Origin: Cystobasidiopsis lactophilus
Lineage: Eukaryota > Basidiomycota > Agaricostilbomycetes > Agaricostilbales > Chionosphaeraceae
Direction of reading: 5' to 3'
Assembly: GCA_001599975.1 (NCBI GenBank)
Contig: BCIO01000001.1
Span: 3,324,293 to 3,388,292 of the forward strand
Length of the DNA: 64,000 nucleotides
Shown here: piece by piece, positions 55,701 to 64,000 of the stretch
How the letters are laid out: each line of letters starts with the position of its first letter
How positions within the stretch are numbered: the stretch's first letter is position 1
Notes under the pieces: model-generated
Database searches by the model: none
The model's input: only the letters and a program-made list of their open reading frames with translations
What the model was told of the DNA's origin: nothing
Made by a program: the position numbers and the translations under genes

Positions 55701-57562
55701 TCGTGCCGACTTTGGCGTTCCTCGACCGGATGCAGGATGTTTTGCCCACCGAAATCACTGGCGAAGAAGAGCGGGCATTCTCGGCTTTCTTGGACGACTT
55801 CGTTGAAACGACGTACCTACCCATGCTGGAGGACAAGGTCACATCGATCTTCTTGCAGGCTGTCAGCAGCTCAGATGCTTTCCAAGAAGACCCGAGCCTC
55901 TCTAGATCTGGCGCCGCAGCACCTGTTGTCAAAGTAGGCGTCGTGCATCCCGAATTGGCCGTCGCGCTCACATCTCGGTCACAGTGTGTTTCCAACTTGC
56001 TCGTGCTCATCAGCAGTCTCTGTTCCATGCTTCGGAGCACACCATTTCACCGCGAGAGTTACAGTCGACTCATCATTACCGTCATGGAACAGTTCTTGGC
56101 TCGCTGCACAGAGCGCTACAAGGACTTGGTCTCCCGCGACATTGCGCCCCTCACCCCGAAGAGCCCAAATTTGGCACAACCAGAGCCACTCAAGAAGGCT
56201 GGCGTCTGGGCAAGCCAAGAGACGCTCGCTTCCATTTTCGTCGAGATGCGGGTGGACCCGGTGGGTGCGGCCGCCTTTGCTTGCTGGCTAGCTGACGTGT
56301 TCGAATAGCCCACCGACAACCCTTCGCACCCGAGCGAGCTGCTGTACCAAGAGCTTCAAGCTAACTTTGACCTCAAAGGCGCGGAGCCAGTTTGGGAAGA
56401 CGACCTCATCAACTCGCCCAAGAAACTCTCCGCATTGGGCAACTTGTACTCATCGGTGGTAAGCTCCATCCCTCATCTCCCTTCAGCCATACCTGAAAGC
56501 CTGTCGCAGGACTTTTTCATCATTCAATCCGAACTGCTGCGCAACGGTGCTGGTCAAGATGGTCCCGACTCGCCCCTTGCACGGTCGAAGGGGCCGACTG
56601 GCAGTACCTTCAAGCTTCCTCTGACGCGGGAAATGGTTGAGTGCGCCTTTCAATGCTTTTGTTGACGGAACACCGCTGAAATCGTCTGTGCTAGCCGCTA
56701 CGACAAGCTCATTCACAACTTCAAATCGCTGGCTAACATGGTCCTTTTGACCTTGCGATGCGAGCTCCGCCTGCGTACCCTCCACCACATCGACAAGATT
56801 GCTCAAGATGTACGCTCTTTTCCTAATTGTTCGTCGCGAGCGGGTCTAACTCTGCGCATAAACAATCAGGGCTTGTTCGACCTTGGCGAGCCGACTTCCG
56901 ACCCCGACGCCTTTGTCACTCTCCTCAATGCCGACCTTTCAGAGTGCGATGAATGCTTAGCAGTGACGCTGTCGCCCAGTGACCGAAAGTAAGCTGCCTC
57001 GCTTGTCACCTGGCCGCTCAAGCGGTGTCCTGATTTTGAGGCGCAGTTGTGCTCTGCTGGGTCTGCCGACGTTGATCGACCAGCTGCTCATGAGCGGTGC
57101 CCGCCGCATCAAGAAGACGACTGTCTTCGGTAGCGATAAAATGTGCCGCAATGTGATGGCACTGCAGCAAAATCTGAAAAACCTGGGCGAAGTAGTGCTT
57201 CACGTGGATTTGGACAGGAGCCGGCGCTACTATGACTTACTTCGAGGGAACGACCCGGCTGTATGTGTTCATTTGCTTTGGCGGTTCAATTGCGAGGTCG
57301 CTGAATCGACCACGCCAGGCCTACGTCGATTTTCTCCGCTCCCATCGACCATCCCCCTTCTCGCTCGAAGAATCTAGGGTTCTCTTGAGCCTTATCCTAG
57401 AGGTCTCGAGAGATGGCAACACCGCCCTGACGCCGTGAGTAGCTTACATCCATTACCGCTGCGAGGGTGGCACCTGATGATCGATCTATCTAAAGGCGTT
57501 CGGACAACCGTCGAATGTACAACCAGCTCCTCATCGATATCCAGCCGCTTACCTCCGACTAG
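52736..57562 (+). CDS. SEC8: Exocyst subunit Sec8
   Basis: Subunit of the octameric exocyst, which tethers secretory vesicles at growth sites. A disordered N-terminal region of about 220 residues (MDGFRSPWDQPPQQSSSSRI, Ser/Gln/Gly-rich) precedes the Sec8 N-terminal domain: FKAIERVLNTIEQDWPILLP, ILDFSPVNLALALLEDPND and coiled-coil SAQKEVVELRNRLGSVREIL. DVPDTLESMLSEKRFLSAVV and FTYIETLFESLAVLGKTSEG follow, then a CATCHR-like helical body over about ten exons. The end reads SDNRRMYNQLLIDIQPLTSD. Well over 1,000 residues, the longest gene in the window. Confidence 0.9.
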
Positions 57563-58287
57563 TGTGGCATACCGTTTCCATCGATTCTCAATACACTTGT
57601 TGCCTAAAGCCAATGGAGTTTTCACGCCCATGCCTTGACGCCACTCGCAAACGATCGTTTGAGATGCTGTTGAACAACTCAATGGCTTCAATTGGCCGCA
57701 CGGGAGTCCGGACGCAGTCCGTCTTCTGTGCTTTGTGGCAAGCGGTGCCCAAAACCCTGTTTTCAATTGGGGCAGTGCTCGGCCCTTCCTCGCGCCGAAC
57801 GAGGGGTCCAGGAGCGATGAGGAACCTTCTGACCACCTAGGGCGCCTGATTGTTGTTCGCCCTCCCCTTTTTGACAGCCACCCACCAGCTTGGTCGAAGC
57901 GAGCTTCAAAATGCAGCGGCGGTAGGTCGCGCTCTCCTATCAACACCTTCATTAAGGGTCTCAACTCCTGTGTTTGAAGGCCTTCTGATGCCATCGCGGC
58001 GCCCCGGCTTGACGACCGCACGCTCTCGCACCTTCTGTCCCTGGAACAGAACAGGGCTGTTCCCCAACGGCCATACGCTGCTATGGCGGCTACCACCCTG
58101 AGCCAAGTGTACTTGGTGAGCGCTGCCCTGCCTATCGTATCCCCGCAGCGCCGCGTTCTTATCTGGTGGCGTTTCAGGAAGGCAAGGCAACTCCAGTGGG
58201 TTCTTTGAAGCTCGAAAGCCAGTAGCGTAGTGCTCAACAACAGCTTCACAGTGGACTACTGGCCACCAGCCTGCCATCGCTGCTGAG
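57563..58287. other. Intergenic region with a long antisense open frame
   Basis: 725 bp between SEC8 and the next gene. A minus-strand frame of 285 codons (57392-58249) is open across it and overlaps the SEC8 3' end. Its composition is Arg/Ser/Leu-rich with no third-position GC preference, and the first ATG lies well inside it. I do not call a gene, but the length is notable. Confidence 0.4.
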
Positions 58288-59050
58288 ATGAGCTCGCTCT
58301 CCTCGCTTCTGGAGGGGCTGCAAGCGACTCCTGAATTCGCCAAAATCCAAGAGCTCAGCGCGCTGCATCTCCAAGAGGCGGCTCGAGCCCAAACGATGCA
58401 AGAAGGCTTGCGCAAGTTGCAATTGCAAGGGGGCAATGAAGAGCATGCTCGTCATATGGTGGGTTTCCCCCTTTCCCGTTGGTCATGACTCGAAAGGTTG
58501 ACGTGTCCAGTGGCCCCAGCAAATGGAACATCTCATGGCTGAGAATGAGGCTCTTCGCGAACATTGCATGAAGCTGGAGGCTGAAACCAATCAGCTTAAG
58601 GTGAGCAACCGGCTGTTCCCAGACGTCCGCTGGGTGTTGACGCCGTTGCCCCAGAAACACATCATCGTCTCTCAAACTCAACAACAGCAGCTCGAACAAC
58701 AAAGGCAGCGCCGACAGTCACAGTCGCAAGGCTCGAACAGCCAGCGGGCGCTGCTCCTTCAGCAATACTTGAAGAAGATGGCGCAGGAGCAAGAGCAGCA
58801 CCGCGCAGCTGCCGCTTTTGCAGCACAGCAAACTAGACTTCGCCGATCCCAGACCATGCCAAGCCGCCAAGCCCCGTTTATCAACCACGCCGCCCTGTCC
58901 AACAGCCTTCCCAACTACCTCCACAACGTGCCGGCCCACATGCGCTTCTCCCCCCAAACTCCCTCTCTGAGTGAGGGTGACAGCGAGCTGGACTTTGATG
59001 AACTACCGGAGGGATATCTCCACTACCCTCAACACCCTCACTTTCACTGA
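58288..59050 (+). CDS. Glutamine-rich coiled-coil protein of unknown function
   Basis: Not a recognised family. Three exons. The N-terminus MSSLSSLLEGLQATPEFAKI is helical, followed by LSALHLQEAARAQTMQEGLR. Exon 2 gives a heptad-like helix MEHLMAENEALREHCMKLEA. Exon 3 is Gln/Arg-rich (SQTQQQQLEQQRQRRQSQSQ) with LLLQQYLKKMAQEQEQHRAA, and ends acidic then His/Pro-rich (DFDELPEGYLHYPQHPHFH). It could be a transcriptional or RNA-binding cofactor by composition only. Convergent with the following minus-strand gene. Confidence 0.6.
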
Positions 59051-59153
59051 GGACCTTCTGCTTTAGCATGCTGATTTGCCTTGTAATGCGCCCGACGACC
59101 TGTAATGACCACAACTCCTTGATTGCATGATTCTTCTCGGCCCTGTGCTGCCT

Positions 59154-60164
59154 TCACAGGCTTGGAGCCGGGTAATAGCCTGGCTGTCCATAGCCGGGAT
59201 AGCCACCATCCATGCCTGGGCTATAAGGGGCGGGAGTGGCGGGACTCCAACCGAAGCCTCCTTGACCATAGGGCTGGTTGAAGTGCTGCTCAGCCGCTTG
59301 CAACTCGTAACCGGTCTGAGCCCAAGGCGGGAGCCAGAAAGGTCGATGGTAGAGTCGCGCTTCTGCCAAATTGGGCATCGTTTGCCGGGCACGCTCCATT
59401 CGGATCTCGGCTTGAAGCTCGTTCTCGAAGCCGTGTGGTTCCAAGCGGCGCGTCTTGATCTCGTCGAGCCTGGCCAAAACCGTCTCAGCGGTTCGACAAC
59501 GAGGTCAGTTGCTGGCTCGACCTTACCTGCCCTCGGTCTCCTTCATGAAGCCTTCTAGAAAGGTCTTTCCAGCTGCAATCTTGACAATGTCGGCCCCCAG
59601 AGTGTCAAACTCGTCCTTCACCAGCTGAACCTGATCTGGCCCCATTACGCCGTCATGGTCAGCTGTGGCTTGGACGATCGGTCGGGCCGTTTGCGCGACA
59701 AGCGGCTGGTAGCTGTTGGGCCATGGCGGTATGAAGCCACAGCGTTTGATTTCGGCCATCAGCCGAACCATTTCCTGCTTCTTGCCCTCAAACTGGCCCC
59801 ATTCTGCATCTTTCATACTTTGAACTGATGCCTAGCTTCAGGGTGTTGAATGAGAATGTCAGCAGAGCCTAAAACGCACGCTCTTCCAGCCCAGCTTTGA
59901 CCCTCCGGACCAGGTACTGCGGCAGCGGTTTCTTCGACTTGATATAAGCTTGGAGGATCTCTGCCACCATACACTCAGGCTACGATCATTTGGCATACAG
60001 AATGCTCACTCATTGCCTCTTTGAATGAAGTCTGTTGAGACGCAAAAGTGTCAGAGTAGGGCAGTGGATGTGATCCTCAAAGAGCTCACTCCAGGCTCTC
60101 TTTCGCCAGCGGCCCAGAAGTAGGCGCCCGTTCCATGTTTGAGAGGCCCAGGCAGGAACGGCAT
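59154..60164 (-). CDS. Conserved-looking protein with PGPLKHGTGAYFW motif, unknown
   Basis: I cannot name the family. Exon 1 (MPFLPGPLKHGTGAYFWAAG) joins to a 22-nt exon (60010-60031, TSFKEAM) and then ILQAYIKSKKPLPQYLVRRV. The middle reads DMKDAEWGQFEGKKQEMVRL and EIKRCGFIPPWPNSYQPLVA. A helical stretch (DEFDTLGADIVKIAAGKTFL, EGFMKETEGR) leads to FWLPPWAQTGYELQAAEQHF. The tail is Gly/Tyr/Pro-rich (MDGGYPGYGQPGYYPAPSL). No membrane segment or signal peptide. Splice phases fit throughout. Divergent from the proline-rich gene with a 221-bp gap. Confidence 0.6.
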
Positions 60165-60385
60165 TCAAGTAACGCAGCAATGGTTCGAGAGCAAGAGAAC
60201 ACGGCAACCAGTGACAACTGTGACAGCACCTTCTTCGAAGGAGAAGCACATTTTCAATCTGGACAGGTCTCGTTGAATGGCACCTGCCCTCTTCAAAACA
60301 TGACACATGACAAGAAAGAAGGTTTGATCCATCGTTTAGCGAGGCACACGGCAACCAGTTTGGACGTCGACGACCAAGAGCAAGC

Positions 60386-61334
60386 ATGTCCGACAATCGA
60401 AGTCGACGCGGCGGCGGTGGCGACTTTTTGATGCCCTTTCCCTTGGATCTCGAGCCTGGCCCTCAGGTACCACCTAGATACTCTCCTCGGCCCTTTCCGA
60501 TGGATGATCTGCTGCCTTTTCCTGCGGACGCGAGACCCGAAGACGCTTCATACGAGGTCAGCCAGGACGTCGAGTTTACTGCTCAACACTGTTTACTGAT
60601 CAATGGCACAGTTTTTATATGATCAGCCCTCCAATAATCGTCAGCGGCCGAGCAAAGGAAGAGCTCTGATCAAGGCGCCTACCATTGAAGTTGGGAGCTT
60701 TTATGGCATGACGATGTTCGGTCCCACTCCTCTGGCCAATCCTCGTAAGTTCTGTGCTTGATGGGCACGAAAGGATTGCTAAGAAATCTTCCCCAGCTCC
60801 CCAAAGGCTTTTGGGGCGGCAAGCTAGGCCCTTCGACCCGGTGATGCGACCCCCCGCTCCCTTTCCGTCGACCAACCTCTGGAACCAAGCCGACATCCTA
60901 CCCGAGCACATGTTACGCCCATTTCCAGACGCTACATTTGCTCAACCTCCGAATTACTTCAAGATTGACAACGAATGGCGCCACATCGATGAGTCGATGG
61001 TGCGCATGCAGATCGTCGAGGCAGCTGGTGCGCTTTCTTCTTGCTTGTGTGGCACCCATATGTAAATGGTACAGCAGTGGCTATGGTCAACATCGCCCCT
61101 CGCAACAAAATAGAGATCCTTAAGCTTGCCAATTCGGACGAGTGGCAACGTCTGCGTCGCGCAATGGTCGAGGCCAACCAGATTGGCGAGGACATCCTAG
61201 AGTTTGTCGTCCAGCAAATCTATGCCAAGAACAGCCTGCTCGGCCGCCTCGTCAGTTTTGATGACTGGACTAAGAACACGCTGCTGCACCCAGGCGCAGA
61301 CGAGCTCCGAACGGGGCCGCCACCAGACTTCTAG
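60386..61334 (+). CDS. Proline-rich protein of unknown function
   Basis: Not recognised. Four exons: MSDNRSRRGGGGDFLMPFPL with several P-F-P repeats (PRPFPMDDLLPFPAD), then LIKAPTIEVGSFYGMTMFGP, LLGRQARPFDPVMRPPAPFP, and a structured end IEILKLANSDEWQRLRRAMV, EDILEFVVQQIYAKNSLLGR. The last stretch is amphipathic and looks like a small helical domain. The first intron is bounded by a GT just after EVSQ. No membrane segment. Convergent with the multicopper oxidase gene. Confidence 0.6.
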
Positions 61335-61396
61335 GGCTTTAGTACCGTGTAGTTTGAAATTCATGATCACGAAATTGCAACGCTCTTTAGTCTAAA

Positions 61397-64000
61397 CTAC
61401 GCTTTTGGTGACACCCGCTGAAACCAACCCTTGGCGCCAGTTCCTTTGGCTGCTCTCTTTGCCTCCTTCGCCTCCATGGCCGTCTTGACTTCGTGGAAGT
61501 GCTCTTCCTCGGTCACTCCGCCACTGCGTCACCAGCATTTCAGTCCAGGAACCGAATGCGAGCAAGTCATGATGAACTGACCCCATTGTGTACCAAATGA
61601 TGCTCGCGAAGCCCAAAAGGGCAGTGATGATACACCCAGCGAGAGCTCCAATTCCAGCCGAATGCCAGCCGTTGTTTTCTGAGTTGGCCGTAAGGGTTAG
61701 CGCTCTCTCACTCATCTCGCAGGTTGAAAAGAATACTCACGAGGGTAAGGGCCGACGGTTGCGCCCTTGAAGTCAGTGGTGGACTGAATCCCGACAGAGT
61801 TGCCGCTGGTGGGAATGCCCAACGCGGCGCACTGGTCGGTGAGTTCGGTCGGGATGGTCATCCACTGTTGTGCTTGTAGCGGCGCCTCGATGAAGGTGAC
61901 AGCCAGACCAGATTCCAAGTGCCACTCAATGTGACAATGGCTGAGAGAAATTTTAGCAATATAGGAATACTGCACGAAGAACAGAACAAACAGCAGCCAT
62001 GACCCAGGGTTGTCGGCAGTGAATTGAATACCGACGTAGCCTCCGCCAGGAACCTGGACGGTATCGCGACGCATAGGGTTGGACTGGTCAGCAGGAAAGG
62101 GCGGGTTGATCACCGGGTCGTCTGAGAAGTAGTTGTAGGAGCGGCCGATAATTTGGAACTTGTGCCCGTGCAAATGGACTGCAGGTTCCGGGGTGTCAGC
62201 ACCTCGCCGTGGCTTCGTGATTAAGAGACATACAAGGGTGCATGCCGCCGTCGGTGTTCCATAGGTAGAGCAGAACAGTCTGGCCATACCCGAGAACGAA
62301 AGCATTGCCGGGAGCGGCGTAAACGTTGGGGTTGGTGGCATCAGGACCCATAGTCTGGACGGAAAGCACAGTGGGCACTTTGGGAGGGTTGAAGACGACA
62401 TCGTTGAAGACGCCGCGGTTGGTGCCGTCGGAGCTACACAAGCGCGAGCCTCAGACAAGACCAATCTGCTCGAGTTGGAAGACCCACAAGGTATCGAAGG
62501 TGATGGTGAGGTTGTAGGTCACATCGGGGACGGCCAGCGCTTGCGGCGCGGTCGGCACCAAGAGGGTGTCGTTGAACATGGTGTACTCCGGGATCAAGGT
62601 GGATTCCGAGAATGGCGACGCTGGGTCATAGACGATAGAAGAAGTGTAGTCTGTTTATAGTGAATGAGCCTGGGCTACTTGCGACTTGGGCTGGCGAAGG
62701 ACCTACTCATCCGGAGATCGTCGGGAATGGTATCAAACATGTCGGCTGCGGCGACTGGTCAGCGCCGAGTCTTTAAAGTCTCCATGGCACCGGGACGTAC
62801 GGTTGAAGTCAGCATGCAGGTAGTAATTGGTATCGGTGGTGTTGAGTGCGGTCACCAGGACGCTGAAGCGCTGAGCGACACCGAGGGAAAGGTAGTCGAT
62901 GGGATACTCCTCTGTGTCCACAGCATCGGCCTCAATAACGCGCATTTGATGACCGTCGATCCAGAAGTGGAACATAGCGAAGGCACTGGTGTTGATGATC
63001 CGCAGGCGATACGTCCGCCCGGGAACGAAGGTAAATTTGGCGTCGTCGTTGAAGCCGGCCAAGTACGTTTCGTTCTGGGCAAAATAGATGAGGGCAGTGT
63101 CTGGGGGCCTGGATGAGCGCCTGGGTTTCAAACTCAAAGGGAGAAGGCGCACCAGGGACCGGCTCAGCACCTGAAGCAAAAATTTGAATACCACTCGCTG
63201 CAGGTTAGACGGTCTGGAAAGCGCACCTGAGGGGTTGTACATGTTCAAGAACTGCTTAAGAAGGACCGGATGCTCGTCCTTGTACCTGAACAGAGGTGTC
63301 AACGGGATCCCGAACTGAAGCGGAAGGTGACGGACCAGTCGCCCAGGATGACCGTCAGCTCCTCGTCGTAGCTATGGACCTCTGTTTGTGGGTGGATCAA
63401 GAAAGGAGCGCGCAGGCCATCAACGTATTCGCCCTGGTAAATGTCAGCCGAAGGCGCGGTTTGGCCTCGAAAGTCCAAAGCCCACCAGAACGTGAGAATG
63501 CCACCAGTCTTTGATTCTTCGTTAGTTATCGACCACTCGATTCAAGCGCGCCACTCACAAGTTCCCGGCTCTTGATTCGCCAGAGGGATCTCATAAGTGA
63601 AGCTGGCCTGCGGGCGAACTTCTCACAAAACGGCTTTCGGAGGGCCACGGCAAAGTACCTACACCAACAGGGATACCACACTGTGAGACACCGACCGCTC
63701 CGTCGTAATAGGTCGTGTTTTGGACTGTGGACACGAGATCGCTTCAGCAAAGTTCACCTCGCCAGTGGTGTCCACTCACAGAGCATGCCATGATGATGGA
63801 TGCTGCAACCCTTGGTAAGACTGATCGTTCATTCCAGATACGGAAGAGCCGCTTACGAAGCAACTTTGTCCTGCATCCAACTCAGTAAGGACAGCCAAAT
63901 CTTCAAAATGCCGACCGACTCACCAGCTTGTTCGTAGCGTGAACACGGAGAGTGTCTGATTGGCTGACTGAGATTGGTGGTGGAGGCCATGTCCCTACAT
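61397..64000 (-). CDS. Membrane-anchored multicopper oxidase, Fet3-type (5' end off window)
   Basis: Laccase-fold oxidase; with a C-terminal anchor it is most likely the Fet3 ferroxidase of high-affinity iron uptake, which partners an Ftr1 permease. Copper sites seen are CSIHHHGML, EPGTYWWHSHGEYVDGLRAP, VHLHGHKFQIIGR and SHCHIEWHLESGLAVTF (the Cys-His bridge). In between are DEELTVILGDW and YKDEHPVLLKQFLNMYNPSG. After ATVGPYPREYS an exon gives a single membrane helix GIGALAGCIITALLGFASII, then a charged cytosolic tail ending KGWFQRVSPKA. Many short introns. The signal peptide and first copper-ligand strand lie beyond base 64000. Ferroxidase rather than laccase activity is inferred from the anchor. 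Confidence 0.88.

Noticed and set aside
57392-58249. 285-codon minus-strand open frame
   Set aside because: Overlaps the SEC8 3' end, lacks the GC-rich third positions of neighbouring genes, starts without ATG and shows no recognisable motif. Kept only as a note in the intergenic entry.
1-64000. tRNA genes, rRNA, CRISPR arrays
   Set aside because: I looked for T-loop-like GGTTCRANNCC with a paired acceptor stem, rRNA signatures and regularly spaced repeats, and found none that held up.

Overview
The window is eukaryotic nuclear DNA from a fungus, most likely a basidiomycete. The evidence is the gene set (MDM12 of the ER-mitochondria tether, a GID5/ARMC8 subunit, SEC8, a TED1/CDC1-type phosphatase, a Fet3-type ferroxidase), the dense packing, GC-rich third codon positions and many 45-110-nt introns whose donors often read GTGCG. 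The class within Basidiomycota is not certain. I see no rRNA, tRNA, CRISPR array or recognisable retroelement or DNA transposon.

Layout. 1-1.7 kb: HSP60 (running off the left edge) and HSP10, head to head around a heat-shock element. 2.3-5.0 kb: module A, about 1.7 kb of non-coding DNA followed by a 259-aa gene of unknown family. 5.4-16.1 kb: LSG1, MDM12, GID5/ARMC8-like, an MFS transporter and a Rab18-like GTPase. 16.9-26.5 kb: B-type cyclin, Gfo/Idh/MocA (Gal80-like) protein, BSD-domain protein, an intronless F-box/LRR-like protein and a TED1-like metallophosphoesterase. 27.4-32.6 kb: tandem EthD-like genes, a RING/TRAF zinc-finger protein, an arrestin-like protein and mitochondrial MRP21. 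33.0-39.0 kb: an NBR1-type autophagy receptor with a C-terminal LIR, a small membrane protein and an FG-nucleoporin-like protein. 39.1-48.0 kb: RecQ helicase, Lnt-like nitrilase/acyltransferase, RRS1 and SPB4. 48.2-51.0 kb: module B, the inverted partner of module A. 51.0-64.0 kb: NDUFAF7, SEC8, three poorly characterised genes and a membrane-anchored multicopper oxidase running off the right edge.

Themes. Three genes act in 60S ribosome assembly (LSG1, RRS1, SPB4) and five in mitochondria or their contacts (HSP60, HSP10, MDM12, MRP21, NDUFAF7). Others act in membrane traffic and turnover (Rab18-like, SEC8, TED1-like, arrestin-like, NBR1, GID5). Several gene pairs share very short divergent promoters (62-260 bp).

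The most unusual feature is the pair of inverted modules about 45 kb apart. Their upstream non-coding DNA is 90% or more identical in the core (121 bp are identical), while the encoded proteins have diverged almost beyond recognition, and copy B has an apparent reading-frame break. The second theme is a run of micro-exons (3, 13, 22, 23, 26 and 31 nt), one of which encodes the P-loop of the Rab GTPase. Gene models are my own splice reconstructions; start and exon calls are predictions.
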